This document shows positions 57,365 through 64,000 of a stretch of DNA of 64,000 bases, piece after piece; position 1 is the first letter of the stretch, and every line of letters begins with the position of its first letter. The translations under genes and the position numbers were made by a program. The DNA lies in the NCBI GenBank assembly GCA_963818505.1, contig CAWFSJ010000006.1, positions 80,492-144,491 on the forward strand. The letters are read 5' to 3'. The notes under the pieces were generated by a model. The model was given only the letters and a program-made list of their open reading frames with translations. It was not told where the DNA came from and did not search any database. The stretch is from JADKAV01 sp963818505. GTDB lineage: Bacteria > Actinomycetota > Actinomycetes > S36-B12 > UBA10799.

Positions 57365-58585
57365 TCAGGCGGCGATGGTGGCTGGTGGGGCCCGGGGTGT
57401 GGTGGTGATCTCAGGCACCCCGTCTTGATTCACGGTGATGGTGTAGCGGCCGTGGTGCAGGTCGTGGTGACAACGTGAGCAGAGCAGGGCGAGATTCGAC
57501 AGGTCGGTCTTGCCGCCTTGGGCCCAGCCGATGATGTGGTGGGCGTGGCAGAACCTCGGGGTGCGTCCGCAGCGGATGCAACCGCGGTCGCGGGCGATCA
57601 GCGCGGCCCACTGGGCTGCGGATGCCCGCCGGGCGGTGCGACCCAGGGCCAAGGGGATGAACGTGTCGCCGGTGCGGCGCCCGAAGATCACGTGGCAGAC
57701 GGCGGCGCAGGCCAGTAGGTCGTACTGGGCGGCTGTGAGCAACGTGCCGTCGGCCAGCACGGCCGAGTTGGGCATCTGGTTGATGTCGACCAGCACACTG
57801 ACAGCCGAGACTCCCAGCGGGCGGGTGTTCGCAGACGCGGCTGCGGCCATGTCACACAGGGCGTCGGCGCGGCGCTGCTCACCGGTGCTGTGCGGGTCGG
57901 GCTCTGCGGTGAACGAGGCGAGGATGTCGCACAGGGCCGCCCCGTCGGTGTCGGCCAGCAACCCGGCGATTCGCCACATCCCTGACGGGCGTGCCGACAG
58001 GCGCAGGCCACGCTTGGCCTGCTGTTCGGCGGTGTCCAGGTCTGGTTTGGCCGGGTTGTGTGCGTCCGCGATGGTCTGCAGGATGTGACGCACCGACACC
58101 GGGTCCACCTGGGCTGCGACCTGCGCCGTAGTTGGTTCGATGGCCCTGAAGTTCGGGATGGCTGGAGCGTTCTCGGCGACCACCGCGGCATGCATGCTGG
58201 AGATGTCCCCGGCTGTGAACGCGGCATCCACGACAGCCAGGCCGCGCAGGGCGCGGGCCAGTTTCACGATCCCCGACCCTGCCTGCGGGGTCGACCCGGT
58301 CGCGGCGGCCACCAGCATCCCGGTCGTGCCGGCACGAAGGGTCTGGGAGGCGCCAGTGGCATCCGCGGCCCCGGCGATGTGCACCAGGTAGGCATCCAGG
58401 CGATTGCGCAGACGGGACACGGCAGCCATGGACGCTGCCATCTCATCCGGGCCCATCCCGGCCGGGTCCGGTAACCCGTCGGCCAATGCGGCCATGTCGC
58501 GCAGCACCGGAACCGTCACGGTGGGCAAGCCGGAGCGGATCCGCGCACGCCGGCGCGCCGCGGGCGACACCTGGAAGAACCCCAC
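57365..58585 (-). CDS. DUF222 / HNH endonuclease domain protein
   Basis: 406 aa. The N-terminal ~290 residues are the helical DUF222 (13E12-repeat type) region. The C-terminal HNH domain reads RDRGCIRCGRTPRFCHAHHI, then GWAQGGKTDLSNLALLCSRCHHDLHH, with the two CxxC zinc pairs and the HH catalytic pair. Such proteins occur in many copies in actinobacterial genomes and are linked to mobile DNA; their biological target is not known. GTG 58585 follows GGGGGTGA; TATTCT at 58617-58622 may be the -10 box. It converges with the NlpC/P60 gene. Confidence 0.9.
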   Translation of the reverse strand: MGFFQVSPAARRRARIRSGLPTVTVPVLRDMAALADGLPDPAGMGPDEMAASMAAVSRLRNRLDAYLVHIAGAADATGASQTLRAGTTGMLVAAATGSTPQAGSGIVKLARALRGLAVVDAAFTAGDISSMHAAVVAENAPAIPNFRAIEPTTAQVAAQVDPVSVRHILQTIADAHNPAKPDLDTAEQQAKRGLRLSARPSGMWRIAGLLADTDGAALCDILASFTAEPDPHSTGEQRRADALCDMAAAASANTRPLGVSAVSVLVDINQMPNSAVLADGTLLTAAQYDLLACAAVCHVIFGRRTGDTFIPLALGRTARRASAAQWAALIARDRGCIRCGRTPRFCHAHHIIGWAQGGKTDLSNLALLCSRCHHDLHHGRYTITVNQDGVPEITTTPRAPPATIAA

Positions 58586-58714
58586 CGTTACTCACCCCCA
58601 AATCGAACTACCCCCAGAATAGAACACAGGTACGACATGGAACGCCTGGCGGAACTACCTGTGGACAACCCACGAACCTGCGTCGACCCGCCCCCGGGTG
58701 CGGTGGCACATTGC

Positions 58715-58720
58715 TAACCT
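58715..58720 (+). promoter_or_regulatory. Leaderless -10 box TAACCT for gene at 58728
   Basis: TAACCT, 7 nt, ATG 58728. Confidence 0.55.
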
Positions 58721-58727
58721 CCCGAGC

Positions 58728-59510
58728 ATGACCCCTCCTCGTTCACCCGAAGCACGCGCAGTCTTTGCCCCTGGCACCCTGGCCGGCAGGCGCGCATTGG
58801 TGACCGGTGGCGGCTCCGGAATCGGACGGGCAAGTGCCCAGTTGCTGGCCGACCTCGGCGCCCAGGTGACCGTTGTGGGCCGCACCGAGGATGCGCTGGT
58901 GGAGACCGCCGGGCACAACCGGGATCTGATCGACCATCGGGTGGCCGACCTGCGCGAACCCGATCAGGTAGACACCATGCTCGACAGTCTCGAGGGGTGC
59001 GACTTCCTGCTGAACAATGCCGGAGGCCAGTTCGTGGCGGCAGCGCAGGACATCTCCTACAAGGGTTTCCGGGCCGTGACGCGGCTGAACCTCGACGCGC
59101 CCTGGTACATCACCACAGGCGTGGCCAACCGGTTCTTCATCCCAGCGCAGTACGGCAAGATCGTCTCGATCACGATGACCCCACATCGGGGTATGCCGTT
59201 CATGGCACACTCCTCGGCGGCGCGCGCCGGTGTGGAGTCGCTGACCCGCAACTGGGCCGTCGAGTGGGGTCCGCTGGGTATCCGTGCTGTGGCAATCGCA
59301 CCCGGCATCGTGCACACCGCGGCCTGGGAGCGTTACGGGCTCTCGCCCGATCAGGTCGGCGCCTACCTTCCTGCGCGCAGGCTGCAGACCGCCGACGAGG
59401 TGGCCGCCATGGTTGCGTTCCTGCTCTCCCCTGCCGGCGACTACATCACCGGCAGCGTGCTCACCTGCGACGGCGGTTTCGACATCGCAGGTCCAGCACC
59501 TGCCGGCTGA
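58728..59510 (+). CDS. SDR reductase, trans-2-enoyl-CoA reductase/dienoyl-CoA reductase (PECR/DECR) type
   Basis: 260 aa Rossmann-fold SDR. RALVTGGGSGIGRASAQLLA binds NADP(H), and LLNNAGGQFVAAAQDIS is the NNAGG motif. The usual YxxxK is replaced by HSSAARAGVESLTRNWAVEW, which matches the PECR/DECR branch (AARAGV...LTK.LALEW) rather than FabG. So it probably reduces an enoyl- or dienoyl-CoA with NADPH. ATG 58728 is leaderless. The next gene (59587) runs in the same direction after 76 nt. Confidence 0.88.
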   Translation: MTPPRSPEARAVFAPGTLAGRRALVTGGGSGIGRASAQLLADLGAQVTVVGRTEDALVETAGHNRDLIDHRVADLREPDQVDTMLDSLEGCDFLLNNAGGQFVAAAQDISYKGFRAVTRLNLDAPWYITTGVANRFFIPAQYGKIVSITMTPHRGMPFMAHSSAARAGVESLTRNWAVEWGPLGIRAVAIAPGIVHTAAWERYGLSPDQVGAYLPARRLQTADEVAAMVAFLLSPAGDYITGSVLTCDGGFDIAGPAPAG

Positions 59511-59586
59511 TCGCAGTGCGCGCGACGTTGCAATCCAGCATCCGTTGCGCGTAGCGTCAGGAACCTCCCAGAGGTCGGAGGCGACG

Positions 59587-60114
59587 ATGCACAAGCAGCC
59601 CGTTGAGTTCTCCGCTTTCCACCGCCGCGACCTCACTGTGGCCGGATTCCTGCTGCACGGGCGATGGCCCGACTCCACCCGCGAGTGGTCACAGGTCCTG
59701 GCCCTGGCGGTGCGGGTCGCTGCGGTTCCCGGTGCGCTCGCGACGACCACCGTCTTCAAGGCCACCGACGAAAGACCTGACGTCGGGCAGGCCACCGCCG
59801 TGGGGGTGATGGCCTTCGCCGGACCCGTGATCGGTGACGAAGCCCCTGGGCCCGGTTCCTTGTCGGATCCCCGCCCGCCTGCCCTGTTCGTACTGCACCC
59901 GCCGACAGAAACCCGGCCAAGCTTGCCTGAGGTCGAAGGTGCTGCCTCCGGGGTCCTCTGGCTACCCGGCGTTCCCGAACTGGGTCTGGAGCATCGTGCG
60001 GCATGGGTGGAGGCCGAGGCCGACGGGACCGTCACACGGCTCGTGAGCGCCGTCGACGTGGACCCATGGTCGGATGCCGATCTGGCAGTACTGGCAACTC
60101 TGGTGGCGGCATGA
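59587..60114 (+). CDS. Hypothetical protein upstream of an aldose epimerase-like gene
   Basis: 175 aa, soluble, no signal peptide. It starts HKQPVEFSAFHRRDLTVAGF and has several hydrophobic strands (ALAVRVAAVPGALATTTVFK, TAVGVMAFAGPVIGD, ALFVLHPP, GVLWLPGVPELGLEH). I do not recognise a family or an active site. ATG 59587 has GGAGG at a good distance; a TAGCGT box lies near 59550. Its stop overlaps the epimerase-like start (ATGA), so a related role in sugar handling is possible but unproven. Confidence 0.75.
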   Translation: MHKQPVEFSAFHRRDLTVAGFLLHGRWPDSTREWSQVLALAVRVAAVPGALATTTVFKATDERPDVGQATAVGVMAFAGPVIGDEAPGPGSLSDPRPPALFVLHPPTETRPSLPEVEGAASGVLWLPGVPELGLEHRAAWVEAEADGTVTRLVSAVDVDPWSDADLAVLATLVAA

Positions 60115-61025
60115 CCGACGAGATCCTGGAGATCCGCAGCGGTTCGTCGCTCGCGAGGGTAGCGCCCGGGATCGGATTCAACTGCTTCGAATTCTTCGTC
60201 GACGGCTTCGACTATCTCCACCAGGAGACCGGCTTCATCCCCGACGGCAGCCCCACGCACAGCGGCGTCCCGATCCTGTTCCCGTGGCCCAACCGCATCG
60301 CACGCTCGTCCTTCGATTGGGACGGCACCACCTACCACCTACCGGTCACCGAGGCGACCACCGGAGCAAGCCTGCACGGGTTCGCATGCCGGACGCCATG
60401 GCGGGTCATCGACAAGGCCGACGACTACGTGACCGGGGAATGGATCCTCTCCCGCGACGCCGCCGACATGGCGAGCATGTGGCCCTCCGATGCGGGTCTG
60501 CGGGTGACATACCGGATCGAACCTACGGCTCTGGAAGTCACATCCGAGGTGTTCTGCCCGGGCAATGAACCTCTACCCTTCGGATTGGGTTTCCATCCGT
60601 ACTTCCGGGTCCCCGGGCCCTTCGACCAATGGCTGCTGCACACCGATGCGCGCGCTGCGTGGACGCTCGATTCCATGATCCCCACTGGCGAGGTCGTCGC
60701 CGTGCCGGCGCGGCTGGACTTCACAAGACCACGTCGCATCGGCGGGGAACACCTCGACGACGTGCTCACCGACCTTCCTGCCGGGGAAGGGCTGACCCGG
60801 CGTGCGGTGCTGATCTCGACGGCATCCTCGTTGACGGTCAGCAGCGACCCGCAGTGGCGTGAGTACGTGTTCTTCACCCCCACTTCGCGTGACGCGCTGG
60901 CCATCGAGCCCTACACCTGTACCACCGACGCCATCCACCTGCAGCGCGACGGTGTGGACGCCGGCCTGCGGGTGCTGGAACCCGGGCAGCGGCACACCTT
61001 CACCTGGCGGGTGGACGTCGCCTGA
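60111..61025 (+). CDS. Aldose 1-epimerase (galactose mutarotase)-like protein
   Basis: 304 aa beta-sandwich of the mutarotase fold. HSGVPILFPWPNRIARSSF, SLHGFACRTPW with the catalytic His, LPFGLGFHPYFRV with the second His, and the C-terminal LAIEPYTCTTDAIH with the catalytic Glu are all present. It interconverts anomers of a hexose or acts on a related sugar-phosphate. ATG 60111 overlaps the upstream stop by 4 nt; the ORF from 60003 is an over-extension. Confidence 0.92.
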   Translation: MTDEILEIRSGSSLARVAPGIGFNCFEFFVDGFDYLHQETGFIPDGSPTHSGVPILFPWPNRIARSSFDWDGTTYHLPVTEATTGASLHGFACRTPWRVIDKADDYVTGEWILSRDAADMASMWPSDAGLRVTYRIEPTALEVTSEVFCPGNEPLPFGLGFHPYFRVPGPFDQWLLHTDARAAWTLDSMIPTGEVVAVPARLDFTRPRRIGGEHLDDVLTDLPAGEGLTRRAVLISTASSLTVSSDPQWREYVFFTPTSRDALAIEPYTCTTDAIHLQRDGVDAGLRVLEPGQRHTFTWRVDVA

Positions 61026-61064
61026 CAGCCCCATCCGGCCAACCCCTTGGATCGCCCTGATTGG

Positions 61065-61070
61065 TACCGT
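61065..61070 (+). promoter_or_regulatory. Putative -10 box TACCGT of the MMPL gene
   Basis: TACCGT lies 24 nt before ATG 61095; the leader contains GAGGAG. Confidence 0.45.
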
Positions 61071-61094
61071 TTGGTATTCGATCTGAGGAGACTC

Positions 61095-63401
61095 ATGGGA
61101 CACCTGGCCCGCTGGGCAGTGCGCAAACCGGTTTTGGCGCTCATCTCCTGGTTCGTGCTCTTCCTGGTGATCGGCGTTCTGGGCAGCCGATTCGGCGGGG
61201 ATCTCAAGGACTCCTTCGAACTGCCCGGCACCGAATCCCAGGTCGCCCAGAACCTGCTCTCCGAGACCGCCGGTGCCAATGCGGCGTCGGGGGCCACCGC
61301 CACTCTGGTGTGGGGGGTCGAGAACGGCACGGTCGATGAGACCGGCGTCAAGAACACCGTCGTCCCGTTGATGGAGAAGTTCGCCGACCTTGAGGGCGTC
61401 AGTTGCATCACCTCGCCCTATGGGCCCACCTACGGTCCTTCGTGCCCGAAGCAGGAGAAGCCGGCCAACGCCTTCCCGCTTCCACCCGAGATCCAGGCGA
61501 AGATCGACAAAGCGACGGCCGCGGCCATTGAGGCAACGTCCCCGATCAGCGACGACAAGCAGGTCGCCTACGCCACCATCACCTTCGACAGCGCGACCGA
61601 CGTCCCGGCAGCAACGGCGAGCACAATCATCGACGACGTGAAAGCCGCCAACGGCACGAACGGTGTCACGATCGGCGCGAACGGTCAGGTCCTCGCATTC
61701 GCAGGCCAGGAGCCGCCCTCGGGTGAGGCCATCGGCATCCTTGTCGCGATCGTGATTCTGCTCGTTGCATTCGGTTCGGCAGTCGCTGCGGGCCTGCCCA
61801 TCGTCACTGCCATCTTCGGCCTGGGGGCCGGCCTGTCGCTGGTGACCTTCACCGCCAACTTCTTCAATGTGGCGACCTTCGCGCCGACCTTGGCGGCGAT
61901 GATCGGCCTTGGAGTCGGGATCGACTACGCGCTGTTCATCCTCAACCGTTTCCGGCAGGCGGTCATGGCCGGGCACGACCCGAAGGACGCCGTGCTGGAG
62001 TCCGTCAACACGGCCGGGCGTGCGGTGCAGTTCGCCGGAACCACCGTCATCATCGCCCTGCTCGGACTGTTCGTACTGGGCATCGGCTTCTTCAACGGTT
62101 TGGCGGTGGCAGCGTCTTTGACCGTTGCCATGGTGATGCTGTCCGCGGTCTGGATGCTGCCTGCGCTGCTCTCACTGCTGGGCCATAGGGCACTAGGCCT
62201 GCGGATGCCTTGGGCACGAAAGAAGAAGGAATGGCACCCCGAGGGTGGCGCTTGGGCTCACTACGGCCGCAAGTTGCAGAAGCGTCCGTGGCTGTACACG
62301 GTCGGCGCTGCGCTGCTCGTGCTGATCATGGCCGTGCCTTACTTCAGCATCCGCCTCGGCTTCCCCGACGACAGCGGACAACCAGTGGGCTCCCCCTCCC
62401 GCACCGCATACGAACTGCTCGCTGACGGCTTCGGCCCGGGCAGCAACGGACCGTTCTTCGTGGCCGTGCAACTGCCCTCGGCGCTGGATGAGGACGCTCT
62501 GCGCAGCCTCATCGTCGACCTCAACGAGACACCCGGTGTCGAGCGGACGATCCCCACCGTCGAGATGGTCCCGATCTCCGTGACGGCCAACCAGACGATC
62601 ACCGCGATCCAGGTGATTCCCACGACCAGTCCGCAGAGTCCTGAAACCGAGGACCTGCTCAAGCGTCTGCGCAACGACACGATCCCGAACGCAGAGCAGG
62701 GCACAACCATGCGCGCCTACGTGGGCGGAGCGACAGCTGTCACGGCCGACTTCACCCAGGTCCTCTCTGACGCGCTGCCGATCTTCTTGGCGGTAGTGGT
62801 TGGGCTGGGCTTCGTCGCACTCACGATCCTGTTCCGGTCGCTGCTGGTGCCTTTGATCGGTGCCGTCACGAGTCTTCTAAGTCTCGGCGCGGCGCTCGGG
62901 GTGACGGTGGCGATCTTCCAGTGGGGCTGGGGCGCGAACTTGCTCGGAGTCACCGGAACGGGCCCGATCCTGCCCTTCCTGCCGATCATGGTGTTCGCGA
63001 TCCTATTCGGGCTTTCCATGGACTACCAGGTCTTCTTGGTGAGCCGCATGCACGAGGAATGGGTGCACACGAAGGACAACGCCTTGGCGGTCAGGCGTGG
63101 TCTGGCCGGGTCCGGGCGGGTCGTGGCGATCGCAGCGGCCATCATGTCCAGCGTCTTCCTGGCGTTCATCCCCACCCCTGAAGACACGATCAAGTTGTTC
63201 GGGGTGGGCCTGGCCACGGCTGTTCTCGTCGATGCCTTCATCATCAGGCTGATCCTTGTGCCCAGCCTGATCAGTTGGATCGGTCCTCCGACCTGGTGGC
63301 TGCCACGGTGGTTGGGCTTCCTGCCCGAGGTCCACATGGAGGCCGAAGGCGCCGAGGACGAGATCGTGGACGACGACCCGCAGCTGCTCGCCGTCAAGTA
63401 G
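61095..63401 (+). CDS. MMPL/RND-family membrane transporter
   Basis: 768 aa. It has about twelve membrane helices in two halves, each with a large extracytoplasmic loop after its first helix. The proton-relay signatures are GLGVGIDYALFILNRFRQ in half 1 and LFGLSMDYQVFLVSRMHEEW in half 2, each with the key Asp-Tyr pair. Proteins of this family export lipids or small amphiphiles in actinobacteria. ATG 61095 follows GAGGAGA; the ORF from 61047 is over-extended. It is followed by the repeat-rich gap. The substrate is unknown. Confidence 0.93.
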   Translation: MGHLARWAVRKPVLALISWFVLFLVIGVLGSRFGGDLKDSFELPGTESQVAQNLLSETAGANAASGATATLVWGVENGTVDETGVKNTVVPLMEKFADLEGVSCITSPYGPTYGPSCPKQEKPANAFPLPPEIQAKIDKATAAAIEATSPISDDKQVAYATITFDSATDVPAATASTIIDDVKAANGTNGVTIGANGQVLAFAGQEPPSGEAIGILVAIVILLVAFGSAVAAGLPIVTAIFGLGAGLSLVTFTANFFNVATFAPTLAAMIGLGVGIDYALFILNRFRQAVMAGHDPKDAVLESVNTAGRAVQFAGTTVIIALLGLFVLGIGFFNGLAVAASLTVAMVMLSAVWMLPALLSLLGHRALGLRMPWARKKKEWHPEGGAWAHYGRKLQKRPWLYTVGAALLVLIMAVPYFSIRLGFPDDSGQPVGSPSRTAYELLADGFGPGSNGPFFVAVQLPSALDEDALRSLIVDLNETPGVERTIPTVEMVPISVTANQTITAIQVIPTTSPQSPETEDLLKRLRNDTIPNAEQGTTMRAYVGGATAVTADFTQVLSDALPIFLAVVVGLGFVALTILFRSLLVPLIGAVTSLLSLGAALGVTVAIFQWGWGANLLGVTGTGPILPFLPIMVFAILFGLSMDYQVFLVSRMHEEWVHTKDNALAVRRGLAGSGRVVAIAAAIMSSVFLAFIPTPEDTIKLFGVGLATAVLVDAFIIRLILVPSLISWIGPPTWWLPRWLGFLPEVHMEAEGAEDEIVDDDPQLLAVK

Positions 63402-63415
63402 GGCTTTGGCACGCT

Positions 63416-63510
63416 GGCGCCCCCGATGGCCGTCCGGCGCCCCCGATGGCCGTCCGGCGCCCCCGATGGCCGTCCGCGCCCCGATGGCGTCCGGCGCCCC
63501 CGATGGCCGT
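63416..63510. repeat. Tandem array of a ~20-nt unit next to palindrome copy D
   Basis: About five contiguous units of GGCGCCCCCGATGGCCGTCC; two have small deletions. The array ends 2 nt before the palindrome, as the GTTAGAG array does at copy B. Confidence 0.85.
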
Positions 63511-63512
63511 TG

Positions 63513-63580
63513 GTTAGAGGTTGTGCTGTTGGTTAGCGAATCCACGCGTTGTTTCGCTAACGAGGACCACAACCTCTAAC
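63513..63580. repeat. Dispersed palindromic element, copy D
   Basis: The left arm (63513-63540) equals copy B exactly; loop TCCACGCGTTGT; the right arm (63553-63580) differs in its middle (GAGGACC in place of CAACAGC). So the left arm is conserved and the right arm has decayed. Confidence 0.92.
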
Positions 63581-63887
63581 GAGGGCGCGGTTCAAGCGAC
63601 AGGCAGGCCCGGTTCAACTCGCCGCGGGCCCTGGGAACCGCCCTTGATCCCCTGGTTAGAGGTTGCTCAAGCTGGGCCACGGCAGGCAGGCCCGGTTCAA
63701 CTCGCCGCGGGCCCTGGGAACCGCCCGCGAGCCCCGGTTAATCGGCGGGCCCTGGGAACCGCGATCCACGGTTGATGGTTCGCGTAACGCGGACGCAACG
63801 AGGACCTCTAACGCGGGCGCTCAAGCTGGGCCACGGAGGTTGCTCAAGCTGGGCCAACGCGGGCGCTCGGGCCGGCAGGCGAACACA

Positions 63888-63925
63888 AAGAAGGCCCCCA
63901 CCCGTTGCTGGGTGGGGGCCTTCTT
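63888..63925 (-). terminator. Strong intrinsic terminator
   Basis: A perfect 16-bp stem (AAGAAGGCCCCCACCC with its complement) encloses a 6-nt loop. On the minus strand it follows the stop codon at 63937 by 11 nt and runs into a T-rich tract, so it ends the gene entering from the right edge. Confidence 0.85.
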
Positions 63926-63936
63926 GACGGTGACCG

Positions 63937-64000
63937 TCAGCGGTACTCGCCGCGGTCCCCGAGGTAGCTGTCGTCGAGCGGGACGCTGGCCCCGGTCACG
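63937..64000 (-). CDS. 3' end of an unidentified gene, partial
   Basis: The last 20 codons of a minus-strand gene enter from the right edge and end LDDSYLGDRGEYR, stop at 63937. The stop is followed by the strong terminator, which supports a real gene. It is too short to identify. Confidence 0.6.
   Translation of the reverse strand, partial: VTGASVPLDDSYLGDRGEYR

Larger units (their letters stand above)
63402..63887. repeat. Gene-free repeat-rich gap after the MMPL gene
   Basis: No gene is supported. It contains a ~20-nt tandem array (63416-63510), palindrome copy D (63513-63580), and then a mosaic of reiterated pieces: CAGGCAGGCCCGGTTCAACT with its continuation twice (~63601 and ~63684), GGTTGCTCAAGCTGGGCCA twice plus a shorter copy (63662, ~63822, 63838), and further GTTAGAGG / CCTCTAAC fragments. 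Confidence 0.8.

Noticed and set aside
57365..58585. DUF222-HNH gene as proof of a mobile element
   Set aside because: These genes are common in actinobacterial chromosomes. No flanking repeats, integrase or att site were seen.
58728..59510. Loss of the SDR catalytic Tyr and Lys as a sign of an inactive enzyme
   Set aside because: The replacement AARAGV is the family norm in PECR/DECR-type reductases, so the enzyme is probably active.
58743..60338. 531-codon minus-strand open frame
   Set aside because: Antisense to the SDR, the 59587 gene and the epimerase-like gene, all of which have ribosome binding or promoter signals and conserved motifs.
60573..61976. 467-codon minus-strand open frame
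   Set aside because: Shadow of the epimerase-like and MMPL genes; low-complexity translation with no motif.

Overview
The window is GC-rich, gene-dense chromosomal DNA from an actinomycete (Actinomycetota). The evidence is the gene content: an actinobacterial acyl-CoA carboxylase set with an epsilon subunit, IdeR, the DUF2771/DUF3027/DUF2530 trio, Ku with a Lys-rich tail, a DUF222-HNH protein, GTG starts, and many genes with a TANNNT -10 box 6-7 nt before the start codon (leaderless transcripts). No rRNA, tRNA, CRISPR array, IS transposase or phage gene was seen. Genus cannot be assigned from the sequence alone.

Layout. 1-20.4 kb is an envelope-polymer region: a secreted PGRP/SpoIID-like protein (partial at the left edge), two LytR-CpsA-Psr ligases at 2.6 and 19.0 kb, four GT2-type glycosyltransferases (one fused to a TagF-like domain), three CDP-glycerol glycerophosphotransferase-like domains, a LicC-like nucleotidyltransferase, a GT-C membrane glycosyltransferase, a tandem pair of sulfotransferase-like proteins and a secreted nuclease with two lamin-tail domains. 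Together they look like a teichoic-acid-like, possibly sulfated, wall glycopolymer locus whose product is attached by the LCP enzymes. 20.5-26.7 kb holds two acyl-CoA dehydrogenases, a PEBP protein, the purK-purE operon, a GtrA protein and a DUF3885-like protein. 27-38 kb is a biotin-dependent carboxylase island (two beta subunits, epsilon, alpha/BCCP, BirA) with a class III cyclase, a PH-domain protein, Maf and an intruding GT2 gene. 38-41.5 kb has a flavoprotein quinone reductase, Ku (apparent frameshift) and a stand-alone LigD polymerase domain. 41.5-47.6 kb has pirin, a gamma-glutamylcyclotransferase-like protein, nucleoside salvage (PNP, phosphohexo/pentomutase, DeoC) and a secreted barnase-type RNase beside a barstar-VOC protein. 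47.6-57.3 kb is conserved actinobacterial housekeeping (DUF trio, SerC, citrate synthase, PdxH, ParA plus a small putative RHH protein, photolyase, IdeR, NlpC/P60). 57.3-64 kb has DUF222-HNH, a PECR-like reductase, an aldose epimerase-like protein and an MMPL transporter, and ends in a repeat-rich gap, a strong terminator and the 3' end of an unidentified gene.

The clearest non-coding signal is a dispersed ~68-nt palindrome (four copies: 9630, 26984, 34939, 63513) with 28-nt arms, a conserved 12-nt loop found in both orientations and one compensatory arm change. Tandem arrays carrying the tip of this element surround two copies. A second, unrelated palindrome lies at 20.4 kb. The other items most worth a second look are the Ku reading-frame break that fuses it in frame to the next gene, the barstar-VOC fusion paired with a secreted RNase, and the sulfotransferase pair inside the wall-polymer locus.
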